A DNA stretch of 37,928 nt, from assembly GCA_937992175.1 (NCBI GenBank), contig CALKLF010000127.1, forward strand, positions 1 through 37,928, in the 5' to 3' direction. A program made the translations under genes and the position numbers. The notes under the pieces were generated by a model. It was not told the DNA's origin and did no database searches. It was given only the letters and a program-made list of their open reading frames with translations. Within the stretch, counting starts at the first letter, position 1. Each line of letters begins with the position of its first letter. Source of the stretch: an uncultured Fimbriimonadales bacterium. Lineage in GTDB: Bacteria; Armatimonadota; Fimbriimonadia; Fimbriimonadales; GBS-DC. Below, piece after piece: positions 31,756 to 37,928 of the stretch.

Positions 31756-31764
31756 GGTACAATT
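31756..31764 (+). promoter_or_regulatory. Predicted leaderless promoter of thiG
   Basis: GGTACAATT; the hexamer TACAAT (31758-31763) ends 7 nt before the ATG at 31771. It lies in the 18-bp gap after the upstream stop, leaving no space for a TPP riboswitch. Confidence 0.65.
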
Positions 31765-31770
31765 GCCCCG

Positions 31771-32547
31771 ATGAATGACCCTCTGGTGATTGCGGGCAAA
31801 TCGTTTCGCTCCCGCCTAATGGTCGGCACGGGCAAGTACCCCGACGCGGAGATCATGCGCCGCGCGATTGAGGCATCGGGCGCGGAGATTATCACCGTCG
31901 CCCTGCGCCGAATCGACCTCGACGCCCCAAAACGCTCGATTCTGGACGACCTCGACTGGAGCCGCTATCAGATACTGCCGAACACGGCGGGCTGTCAAAC
32001 GGCGGAGGAGGCGGTGCGCGTGGCGCGGCTCGCGCGCGCGATGGGGCTGAGCGACTGGATTAAGGTGGAAGTCGTGCCCGACCCGAAGTATCTCTTGCCC
32101 GACCCGATTGGCACTTACGAGGCGTGCAAGGTGCTGGTGGACGAGGGGTTCGTGGTGTTGCCCTACATTCCCGCCGACCCAGAGCTGGCGAAGCGGCTGG
32201 AGGCGATGGGCTGCGCGACGGTGATGCCGCTCGCCGCGCCGATTGGCACCGGGCAGGGCTTCGCCGTCGGGCTGGAGCCGATTCGGATTATCGTGGAGCA
32301 GTGTCATGTGCCTGTGGTGGTGGACGCGGGGCTGGGCGCGCCGTCGGAAGCCGCGCTGGCAATGGAAATCGGCTGCGATGCCGTGCTGGTGAACACGGCG
32401 ATTGCGAAAGCGCAAGACCCCGTGCTGATGGCGGAGGCGTTCAAGCGCGGCGTGGAGGCGGGACGCATGGCGTATCACGCGGGGCGCATCCCGAAACTGC
32501 CCTACGCTTCGGCGTCCAGTCCGCTGGAGGGTGTTGTGCGCGGATGA
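31771..32547 (+). CDS. thiG: Thiazole synthase
   Basis: A 258-residue TIM-barrel enzyme that builds the thiazole phosphate half of thiamine from 1-deoxyxylulose 5-phosphate, dehydroglycine and the ThiS thiocarboxylate. The Schiff-base lysine is Lys98 in [10 protein letters not shown]. Other signatures are [38 protein letters not shown] (phosphate and barrel loops) and [20 protein letters not shown]. Length is normal. Its stop overlaps the thiE start as ATGA, so the two halves of the last thiamine steps are translationally coupled. ThiS, ThiF and ThiH/ThiO are not in the window. Confidence 0.96.
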   Translation: MNDPLVIAGKSFRSRLMVGTGKYPDAEIMRRAIEASGAEIITVALRRIDLDAPKRSILDDLDWSRYQILPNTAGCQTAEEAVRVARLARAMGLSDWIKVEVVPDPKYLLPDPIGTYEACKVLVDEGFVVLPYIPADPELAKRLEAMGCATVMPLAAPIGTGQGFAVGLEPIRIIVEQCHVPVVVDAGLGAPSEAALAMEIGCDAVLVNTAIAKAQDPVLMAEAFKRGVEAGRMAYHAGRIPKLPYASASSPLEGVVRG

Positions 32548-33173
32548 TTCCTGAGCGCCCCCTGATGCTCATCCTGAACTACGCGCCCGACACCGACGCA
32601 GCGCGTGCGCTCTCGATCGCCGAGCGCGCCCTGTTCGGCGGCGTGAACTGGGTGATGTTGCGTGTGCGCGCACTCCCTGCGCGCCTCGCGCTCGATATGG
32701 GGCTGCAGCTGCGCCAGCTGACGCGCGGCGCGGGCGCGCTGCTGAGCGTGAACCCCTACCCTGCCTTAGCCGAGTGGTGCGAGGCGGACGCGCTCCACCT
32801 GCCCGAATCCGCGCTCCCCTACACGCCCCCCGCGCCGATGCTGCTGGGCAGATCCGTGCACAGCGTTGAAGCCGCCCGACATGCCGAAGCAGAAGGCTGT
32901 CAGTACCTGCTGGTGGGTACGATTTATCCCTCTCGGAGCCATCTCGATAAGCCACCCGAAGGACTGGAGCTGCTCCGCGCCGTGCGGGAAGCGGTAGCAA
33001 TCCCGATTATCGCCGTCGGCGGAGTCACGCCTGAGCGCGTCTCGGAATGCCTGCAGGCAGGAGCGCACGGCGTCGCCGTGATTTCAGGCATTGCAGACGC
33101 GCCCAATCCCGCCGAGGCGGCGCGTCGGTTTAATTCAGCGTTACAAGTCCCTCAAAGGCTAGATCGTCCTTGA
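32544..33173 (+). CDS. thiE: Thiamine-phosphate synthase / TenI family protein, C-terminus repeat-derived
   Basis: A 209-residue TIM-barrel protein that would join the thiazole and pyrimidine phosphates. Motifs are [45 protein letters not shown] and [31 protein letters not shown]. The usual pyrimidine-site QLRxK near the N-terminus is replaced by MLRVR, and GPVFPTxTK by GTIYPSRSH, so it may be a TenI-type aminase/isomerase relative rather than a true synthase. YjbQ nearby might cover that step. The start is the ATG in ATGA at the thiG stop. The last residues, QVPQRLDRP, and the TGA stop are encoded by the terminal repeat of an adjoining MITE-like element (33144 on), so the native C-terminus has been replaced. 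Confidence 0.82.
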   Translation: MIPERPLMLILNYAPDTDAARALSIAERALFGGVNWVMLRVRALPARLALDMGLQLRQLTRGAGALLSVNPYPALAEWCEADALHLPESALPYTPPAPMLLGRSVHSVEAARHAEAEGCQYLLVGTIYPSRSHLDKPPEGLELLRAVREAVAIPIIAVGGVTPERVSECLQAGAHGVAVISGIADAPNPAEAARRFNSALQVPQRLDRP

Positions 33174-33295
33174 AACGCGGGGCGTGCTTCTGGTGCGACG
33201 GCATTCCTGCCGTCGCCTCGCAGGTACGCTGCACAACGACGATGGCGGGAACGCCATCGTACCAAAAGGAGGCGTTTTCACATTTGTGGAACTTA
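33144..33295. repeat. MITE-like element T-F-T' (array copy 1)
   Basis: The left terminal repeat begins CAAGTCCCTCAAAGG inside thiE and runs to CCTTGAAACGCG. The cargo is the family F double hairpin (CGACGGCATTCCTGCCGTCG, then arms GATGGCG/CGCCATC, through 33262). The right terminal repeat, inverted, ends CACATTTGTGGAACTTAA. First of three abutting elements that fill the 685-bp gap after thiE; no gene is seen in that gap. Confidence 0.8.
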
Positions 33296-33490
33296 ACTCC
33301 CTCAAATGTGAAGTGTCCCTTTTTACCCCCACACCTGCACCAGAGCCACCCCCCACCCCAACCCTCCCCGCTTGCGGGGAGGGAGCGCACACGCGGGCAG
33401 CCCGCCACGCCTCCCCCGTTCCCGGGGGAGGTCGGGAGGGGAGAGAAAAAACAGCAGGCATAGGCGACGATTTCATCTTTGAGGGGCTTG
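33292..33490. repeat. MITE-like element T-C-T' (array copy 2)
   Basis: The left terminal repeat starts TTAACTCCCTCAAATGTGAA, sharing TTAA with the end of the first element. The cargo is a family C core in reverse orientation (ACCCCAACCCTCCCCGC, with a G-rich minus strand) plus a hairpin around CCCCCGTTCCCGGGGG. The right terminal repeat ends ATTTCATCTTTGAGGGGCTT. Confidence 0.75.
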
Positions 33491-33640
33491 AGTACCTCAA
33501 AGATGAAATCACCCTTGAAACGCGCGAAGCGCGCACGGTGCGACGGCATTCCTGCCGTCGTGCCACCAGCGCATATTCGATCAGCAACGGCAGGAATGCC
33601 GTCGCACCAGAAAAAGGTGTCTTCACCTTTGAGGCGCTTA
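33489..33640. repeat. MITE-like element T-F-T' (array copy 3)
   Basis: The left terminal repeat is AGTACCTCAAAGATGAAATC followed by ACCCTTGAAACGCG. The cargo is a family F hairpin (CGACGGCATTCCTGCCGTCG) and its complement at 33593-33608. The right terminal repeat is TCTTCACCTTTGAGGCGCTTA. The junction with copy 2 makes a perfect 16-bp hairpin (33469-33484 with 33495-33510). Confidence 0.75.
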
Positions 33641-33785
33641 GATTTAGTCGCGATGAACCACTCCCCTGATCAGGTTGAGCAGCGGGAATTCACTTATGAG
33701 CGCGAGTTCAGTATCACGAAAACTTCCAGCGGTGCTTCACATATACGCTCTTACGAAAAATGCCCCAGAAACACGACAGCGAACG

Positions 33786-33843
33786 GTTAGACTTCGCTCG
33801 GCTCAGAATGACGGCGTGTGCCATTTTAAACGAAGCGAGGAAC
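33786..33843. repeat. Degraded family A repeat, next to a family B terminal-repeat fragment
   Basis: ACTTCGCTCGGCTCAGAATG and AACGAAGCGAGGAACCTC are recognisable family A arms with mismatches. Just upstream, 33734-33752 (GCTTCACATATACGCTCTTA) matches the outer terminal repeat of the family B element at 17369-17385. Confidence 0.6.
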
Positions 33844-33858
33844 CTCATTCAGTATCGT

Positions 33859-34920
33859 TTACCGTCGGCGGGGTTGTGTTCGGGGCGCAGGGCGCGCGGG
33901 TGGCTTCGGCGCGGCGGGCGTCTGCTCCTGCGCTAAGGTCTGCCGAAAAGTCGCCTGCACTTCCCACTCCGCCCATTCCTCGCTTGGCTCCCACTCGCGA
34001 ACCGTTTGCGGGTCATACTCGGCGCGGAGCTTGAGTTTCTCGTAGCCCGATGCCTGCACGAGCGAGCCGTCCGAGAGCGCGTAATAGTAGTCTATTTCGC
34101 CCTTGAGGGTACCCTTGATAGTTCCGCGCGGGATGTTTCGGTCGCGTAGACGCGAGATTTCAATCAGCAGGTCGTCCAAGCGGATGTTGATTTCCGTGTC
34201 CGTAATCTGTTTCACATGCAACACAGGACGCCCCTGAATCTCCGTCGCGCCGATGACGCGCACTGTGGCGGGATAGGCGTAGACCGTCGCCTGATCGAGC
34301 GAGAGCTTGCCTCCCCGTGTGTCGATGAACGGCGTGGGATAACGCACCTGCCACTCGTCTCCCTCACGCACCGAGCCAGGAGGCAGCGGCGCAAACGGAC
34401 CGGGCACGAGATTTAGTCCAATGAGCTGCAGGAAGTACGAAGGCGGCAGCAGGAAGTCCAGTCCCGGGAAACTACGCTCTTCGCGTTTCTCCTCCTCCTG
34501 TTTCTCACTGCGCTTGACCCGCTGAACCACGCGCTCGGCGTCGTCCTCGCTGGGGAAGCCCGAGGGCGTGACCTTGACCGTTTCCGTGTAGGGCGGCGGC
34601 AACTCCGTTTCTGCAAAGTAGTCGATTGCCTGCTTCACATAGCGCGAGGCGACGCGCATGCGCGCCTGACCGTTCTCCAGCACCTGCAAAACTTCAGTAT
34701 CGAAGCGCAACTGGGCGTCGACAGCAATCGGCATGCTCTGGTCAAAGGTGGACGAGCGCACATCGCCGCGCAGGTTATAAACCGCATTGAAACGCTGTTT
34801 CTGCCCCGGCTCATACAGTCGACGAATCACATAACTGCGCGTTCCTGCCTGCGACCATGCAGGCGCAATCAGCAGCGTACACAACGCCAGCAGTCCCCAA
34901 AAGAGAGCGAATCTCGACAT
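33859..34920 (-). CDS. Secreted protein of unknown function
   Basis: A 353-residue exported protein without a family that I recognise. ATG 34920 is followed by a signal peptide (FALFWGLLALCTLLIAPAWSQA, residues 4-25 approximately); the in-frame GTG at 34929 is too close to the -10 hexamer. The mature part is beta-rich, with strands such as GQARMRVASRYVKQ, GDEWQVRYPTPFIDTRGGKL and GEIDYYYALSDGSLVQASGYEKLKL. This pattern recalls lipocalin-like or DUF6263-type envelope proteins, but I would not name it. A charged helix at about 130-150 interrupts it. The C-terminus is Pro/Ala/Arg-rich (about the last 20 residues) and probably disordered. It is divergent from the DUF444 gene. Confidence 0.78.
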   Translation of the reverse strand: MSRFALFWGLLALCTLLIAPAWSQAGTRSYVIRRLYEPGQKQRFNAVYNLRGDVRSSTFDQSMPIAVDAQLRFDTEVLQVLENGQARMRVASRYVKQAIDYFAETELPPPYTETVKVTPSGFPSEDDAERVVQRVKRSEKQEEEKREERSFPGLDFLLPPSYFLQLIGLNLVPGPFAPLPPGSVREGDEWQVRYPTPFIDTRGGKLSLDQATVYAYPATVRVIGATEIQGRPVLHVKQITDTEINIRLDDLLIEISRLRDRNIPRGTIKGTLKGEIDYYYALSDGSLVQASGYEKLKLRAEYDPQTVREWEPSEEWAEWEVQATFRQTLAQEQTPAAPKPPARPAPRTQPRRR

Positions 34921-34931
34921 CGGCTTCACCG

Positions 34932-34937
34932 ATTGTA
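34932..34937 (-). promoter_or_regulatory. Predicted -10 element of the 34920 gene
   Basis: Minus-strand TACAAT ends 11 nt before the ATG at 34920, giving a leader of about 5 nt. It lacks the GG prefix seen at the other sites. Confidence 0.5.
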
Positions 34938-35063
34938 AAATACGCCTGAAAACGGAGAGTTCCTGCTTATATCAATCGAAGTCTGCGGTGTTGTGCCGAC
35001 CCGTGGCGATGGAAACGAGTAGCCAGAAATGCGGAACTTTCGCCGATATATATGGTATCTTAA

Positions 35064-36257
35064 GTGCGGGGGCTGAACACAGTGGAAAACGGCAAACAGG
35101 GCTACTGGCTATCGACCGACTCGTGGGATTTGCACCGCCGAGCCGAGAAGGATCGGCTGCGCCATAACGAGAAGGTCAAAGAGGTCATTAAGCAGAACCT
35201 CGGCGAGATTATCGGGCAGCAGGACATCATCACCGCCGAAGATGGGAAAATCGTCAAAATCCCCATACGCGGGCTGGAGCTACCGCACATTCGCTACGAC
35301 CCGCACGGTAAAAAGGGCGTCGGACAGGGGCCGGGCGGCAGTCAGCCGGGCGATGTGATTGGGCGCTCCGGGCAACCCGGACAAGGCGCAGGCAAACAGG
35401 CAGGCACAGAGCCGGGCATCGATTTCTATGAGGCAGAGTTCACGATTGAAGAACTCGTGCAGATGGTGTTTGAAGACCTGCACCTGCCCAACCTGCGCGA
35501 GAAGGGCACGAAAGATATCTTAGCCGACCAGATCCGCTTCGACACCCTCGCGCGGCGCGGTCCGCAGTCGAACATCGACAAGAAGCGCACGCTCATCAAC
35601 GCATGGAAACGCAACGCCGCGGAGGGGCATCCGGGCTGGGAAATCCGCGAGGAAGATAAACGCTTCAAGAGCTGGGAGATTGTGCCCGAAAAGCAGCGCA
35701 ATGCGGTGGTCATCGCGATGCGCGATGTGTCGGGCAGTATGGGCGAGTTCGAGGCGTATATCGCCCGCAGCTTCTACTACTGGATGACGCGCTTCTTGCG
35801 CACGAAATATACCGCCACCGACATCGTGTTCATCACCTGCCACACGGAGGCGAAAGAGGTGGATGAACACACCTTCTTCTCCGCGGGCGATACGGGCGGC
35901 ACGCGCCTCTCAGCAGCGTACAAACTCGCGCTGGAGATTGTCGAGAAGCGCTACAACCCGCGCGAGTGGAACATTTACCCGTTCATGTTTTCTGATGGCT
36001 ACAACTGGGGCGACCACGAGGTGGTAGAGTATATGCGTAAGCTCGTGGAGTATTCGAACCTTGTGGGCTATGGGGAGATTGCGAACGACCTGTGGGGCAG
36101 TTCCGGCGGACTGGCGCCGCTCGGTCAATCGCTTACGGAAGCGTTCGCGGACGACCCGCGCGTGGTGGTGGTCAAAATCACCTCGAAAGAGGATGTGTGG
36201 CCCGCGTTGAAGCGGTTCTTCAGCAAGCATCCGGAGGTGGCAGCGGCGGCGTGGTGA
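35064..36257 (+). CDS. DUF444 family protein (YeaH/YhbH type)
   Basis: A 397-residue protein of the YeaH/YhbH family, linked to sporulation in Bacillus and to stress or stationary phase in enterobacteria. It has a basic N-terminal helical region (RAEKDRLRHNEKVKEVI), a Gly-rich linker (about 95-120), FTIEELVQMVFEDLHLPNL, and a von Willebrand factor A-like domain with MIDAS-type Asp221-Val-Ser-Gly-Ser (MRDVSGSMGEFE) and SAGDTGGTRLSAA. The family normally sits with the PrkA kinase and SpoVR genes; neither is present here. The start is uncertain between GTG 35064 and GTG 35082; neither has a clear ribosome binding site, and a TATGGT or TATCTT just upstream suggests a very short leader. Its 3' end overlaps the convergent truncated ppx gene by 38 bp. 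Confidence 0.9.
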   Translation: MRGLNTVENGKQGYWLSTDSWDLHRRAEKDRLRHNEKVKEVIKQNLGEIIGQQDIITAEDGKIVKIPIRGLELPHIRYDPHGKKGVGQGPGGSQPGDVIGRSGQPGQGAGKQAGTEPGIDFYEAEFTIEELVQMVFEDLHLPNLREKGTKDILADQIRFDTLARRGPQSNIDKKRTLINAWKRNAAEGHPGWEIREEDKRFKSWEIVPEKQRNAVVIAMRDVSGSMGEFEAYIARSFYYWMTRFLRTKYTATDIVFITCHTEAKEVDEHTFFSAGDTGGTRLSAAYKLALEIVEKRYNPREWNIYPFMFSDGYNWGDHEVVEYMRKLVEYSNLVGYGEIANDLWGSSGGLAPLGQSLTEAFADDPRVVVVKITSKEDVWPALKRFFSKHPEVAAAAW

Positions 36258-36567
36258 GCGCGAATGGCTGCAATCGCTGACGCACCTGCTGCGCTAACGC
36301 CTCCTGATTGCGCGCCTCGCGCACGACCGCTGTGGCGACAATTATCACGCGCTCCACGCCGAACACGCGGCAGGTTTCCAGATACTCGTCGATGACCTGC
36401 AGGGTGCGCTCGATGGCATGTGGCTGAAGCAGTTTCTCCGCGCTGAAGCCCTCGCCGAGGCGCGTGATGCGCGCTGTATCGAGCAGTGTGCGCCAGCCTG
36501 CCTCGGTGCGCTCTCCGACGAGCAACAGCACCGAGTTGGAGCCGATATCGATAACCGCCGCTCTCAT
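36220..36567 (-). pseudogene. Truncated Ppx/GppA phosphatase, N-terminal part only
   Basis: A frame of 115 residues that begins like exopolyphosphatase/pppGpp phosphatase: MRAAVIDIGSNSVLLLVGER and the VERVIIVATAVVREARNQEA block. It then ends at residues FALTTPPLPPPDAC, within the antisense of the DUF444 3' end. The DIGGGSTE phosphate-binding motif and about 190 further residues of the actin-like fold are missing, so it cannot be catalytically complete. The ATG overlaps the mgtC-like stop by 4 bp (ATGA), so the unit was once an intact coupled pair. A rearrangement that brought in the DUF444 3' end is the likely cause. Confidence 0.7.
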
Positions 36568-37241
36568 CCGCCGTTCTCCCAGTGCGCCGCGCGCACTTCA
36601 TGCAGCATAAGCAGGTCGTGCAAAATTGCCTCGCGGGAGCCGCCCTCGTGGAGCAACACCTCCAGCGCGTAGACGCGCGTGTGCGGCAGTTCAGGAAACT
36701 CCTGCCGAAATGAGAGCAGCTCCGCCTTGTGGTGCGACAGCACGGCGAACACGCTATCAAGTTTCGCCCGCGCCTCCAGCGTGACCCACAGTTGCGGATG
36801 GCGATGCTGCTGTTGAATGCGTTCTTCCGGAATGCGCAAGATGGTCAGCACGCCGTAGATAGCAAGCGTCCCCATCAGCGCAATGACATAATACTGCAGC
36901 GTTCCCATGCCGACGGTCATGCCAATCGCCACAACCGCCCAGAGGCTCGCGGCAGTGGTTAGCCCGCGCACCACGCTGCCCTGTCGCAGAATCGTGCCCG
37001 CGCCGATGAAGCCCACGCCGCTTACAATCTGCGCTGCGATGCGTCCGGGGTCGCCCATAGGGCTGAACGAGCGCGAGAGGATCATCATTAGCGTCGCGCC
37101 TAAACAGAGCAACACATGCGTGCGGATGCCTGCAGGACGCCCGCGCAGTTCTCGCTCCCAGCCTATCAGCGCGCTCAGCCCAATCGCAATCAGCAACTGC
37201 AGCACAATATGCCCCACCTCGTGCCACGAAAGCTCGCTCAT
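36564..37241 (-). CDS. MgtC/SapB family membrane protein
   Basis: A 225-residue inner-membrane protein. It begins with four to five hydrophobic segments within residues 8-140 and has the family block LIGWERELRGRPAGIRTHVLLCLGATLMM, followed by IVSGVGFIGAGTILRQG and GLTTAASLWAVVAIGMTVGMG. Residues 150-225 form a soluble ACT-like tail. MgtC proteins are tied to growth in low magnesium and modulation of the F-ATPase, but many bacterial members are uncharacterised. A -10 element lies 9 nt before the ATG. It is translationally coupled to the truncated ppx and follows the Uma2 gene at a 21-bp gap. Confidence 0.92.
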   Translation of the reverse strand: MSELSWHEVGHIVLQLLIAIGLSALIGWERELRGRPAGIRTHVLLCLGATLMMILSRSFSPMGDPGRIAAQIVSGVGFIGAGTILRQGSVVRGLTTAASLWAVVAIGMTVGMGTLQYYVIALMGTLAIYGVLTILRIPEERIQQQHRHPQLWVTLEARAKLDSVFAVLSHHKAELLSFRQEFPELPHTRVYALEVLLHEGGSREAILHDLLMLHEVRAAHWENGG

Positions 37242-37249
37242 CGATGCAG

Positions 37250-37258
37250 AAGTGTACC
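37250..37258 (-). promoter_or_regulatory. Predicted promoter of the MgtC-like gene
   Basis: Minus-strand GGTACACTT; the hexamer TACACT ends 9 nt before the ATG at 37241. It fits in the 21-bp gap after the Uma2 stop and gives a leader of about 3 nt. Confidence 0.55.
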
Positions 37259-37262
37259 TGCA

Positions 37263-37832
37263 CTACTCCCCCAGCAACGCCTGCAGGTTCAACTCAAAGC
37301 CCTCCAACGCCCTTGAGCGGAACACCTCGCCCGGCTCCGCAACCGTGCGAATCACATAACCCTCAGGTGTCCACTGCAACTCCTGAATCACCAGCGTCTC
37401 GCTGTCAATGAGCCAGTACCATGCCACTTTCGATTCGTAGTAATCACGCAGCTTCTCGACCGTGTCGCGCGTGCGGGTGGAGGGCGAGATGACTTCCACG
37501 ACGAGATCGGGCGCGCCGCGCACCTTGCCGTCGGGCGTGAGCAGTTCGGCTTCGCGAGCGCGCGATACGAAACTGATGTCAGGAATGACGCCTTTTCCGA
37601 TGGGCAACGCGACATCGACTTCCATATCTGCGGAACCGCGTTGTTCCTGTACCACCCAGTTGTCCAAACGCCCAAACAGGCGACCTACAATCTTTTGATG
37701 TCTTCGTGTGGGCGACGCCATCGGAATCAGCCTCCCGTTGTCCAGCTCGCAGCGTGGCTCCATCTCCGTCTGGAGCCACTCCTCCAGCGTCCAGTGTTCC
37801 TTCGCAGGCGCAATCGGCGTGGCACGACTCAT
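37263..37832 (-). CDS. Uma2 family (DUF820) putative endonuclease
   Basis: A 189-residue protein with a PD-(D/E)xK restriction-endonuclease-like fold. Family marks are an N-terminal WTLEEWLQTE, VALPIGKGVIPDISFVSRAREAE, APDLVVEVISPSTRTRD with the acidic active-site residues, and a C-terminal GFELNLQALLG. The function of Uma2 proteins is unknown; they are often present in many copies in cyanobacteria, Armatimonadota and Planctomycetes. ATG 37832 is chosen over GTG 37835 because the -10 hexamer ends 7 nt before it. It heads the minus-strand unit Uma2-mgtC-ppx'. Confidence 0.92.
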   Translation of the reverse strand: MSRATPIAPAKEHWTLEEWLQTEMEPRCELDNGRLIPMASPTRRHQKIVGRLFGRLDNWVVQEQRGSADMEVDVALPIGKGVIPDISFVSRAREAELLTPDGKVRGAPDLVVEVISPSTRTRDTVEKLRDYYESKVAWYWLIDSETLVIQELQWTPEGYVIRTVAEPGEVFRSRALEGFELNLQALLGE

Positions 37833-37838
37833 CACTCT

Positions 37839-37847
37839 GATTGTACC
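37839..37847 (-). promoter_or_regulatory. Predicted leaderless promoter of the Uma2 gene
   Basis: Minus-strand GGTACAATC; the hexamer TACAAT ends 7 nt before the ATG at 37832. No ribosome binding site is present. Confidence 0.65.
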
Positions 37848-37898
37848 TTCGAGCGACGCTATCTAAACCCAAGTTGCTACCTATCAGTTTTGAGCCTG

Positions 37899-37928
37899 CG
37901 AGGTTCCTTGCTTCGCTCGGAATGACAA
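37899..37928. repeat. Family A repeat, left half, cut by the window end
   Basis: GAGGTTCCTTGCTTCGCTCG followed by GAATGACAA matches the left arm of the other family A copies. The partner arm would lie beyond the window. Confidence 0.75.

Noticed and set aside
31753-31770. TPP riboswitch upstream of thiG
   Set aside because: Only 18 bp separate thiG from the preceding stop codon and a promoter fills that space.
32124-32543. Extension of thiE upstream within thiG
   Set aside because: The extra 140 residues are an out-of-frame reading of thiG; the ATGA overlap gives the natural start.
33130-33669. Short open frames in the repeat array as possible small proteins
   Set aside because: They translate the palindromes, occur on both strands, and lack ribosome binding sites or promoters.
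1-37928. tRNA, rRNA or known small RNA genes
   Set aside because: No cloverleaf with TTCGAxxC T-loop and CCA-type acceptor pairing, and no rRNA segment, was recognised by eye; a covariance-model scan would be needed to exclude small RNAs.

Overview
Origin. The window is GC-rich bacterial chromosomal DNA with no plasmid, phage or rRNA/tRNA signature. Two surface proteins end in a dockerin-like EF-hand module (core CVDDADLL, terminal LFNFGxGC). Together with a Tat-exported DUF1501 protein, many Uma2-type genes and abundant intergenic palindromes, this suggests Armatimonadota, probably a thermophilic Fimbriimonadia-like lineage. That assignment is inferred from protein style only; no marker gene was compared.

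Layout. 0.2-1.65 kb (minus): crotonase-fold hydratase and protein-isoaspartate methyltransferase. 1.85-4.15 kb (plus): def-fmt-yedK; fmt carries an in-frame palindromic insertion. 4.3-9.0 kb (minus): an RHS remnant, then the peptidoglycan synthases PBP2 and class A PBP, overlapping by 4 bp. 9.1-14.3 kb (plus): DUF1501 protein, an unknown anchored protein, and the large subunit of a B12-dependent acyl-CoA mutase. 14.4-15.7 kb (minus): M16 zinc peptidase. 15.7-21.1 kb (plus): the RNA-repair pair hen1 and pnkp, separated by 600 bp of repeats, then an ATPase-less GspE/PilB-like protein. 21.6-22.7 kb (minus): a broken secreted beta-propeller/dockerin-like gene. 22.8-27.3 kb (plus): a large secreted metzincin-like protein and a PhoD-like phosphatase. 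27.3-33.2 kb: Uma2 remnant, yjbQ, an unknown secreted protein, a benzoylformate-decarboxylase-like ThDP enzyme, thiG and thiE. 33.2-33.85 kb: a repeat array. 33.9-37.9 kb: unknown secreted protein, DUF444 (YhbH/YeaH) protein, truncated Ppx/GppA, MgtC-like membrane protein and Uma2 protein.

Themes. (1) Hen1 and Pnkp form the known bacterial RNA repair system for ribotoxin-cleaved RNA. (2) ThiG, ThiE and YjbQ sit with an enzyme that uses thiamine diphosphate, so cofactor synthesis and a cofactor user are neighbours. (3) A motif GGTAYAATT or a close variant lies directly before many starts. The hexamer is often only 5-7 nt from the start codon, which predicts leaderless or very short-leader transcripts. 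(4) Several palindromic repeat families fill the intergenic spaces. One is MITE-like: about 30-bp terminal inverted repeats bound different internal cargoes, and one copy supplies the end of thiE. A different palindrome is read through inside fmt.

All calls rest on reading the sequence and on remembered family motifs; no database search was possible.
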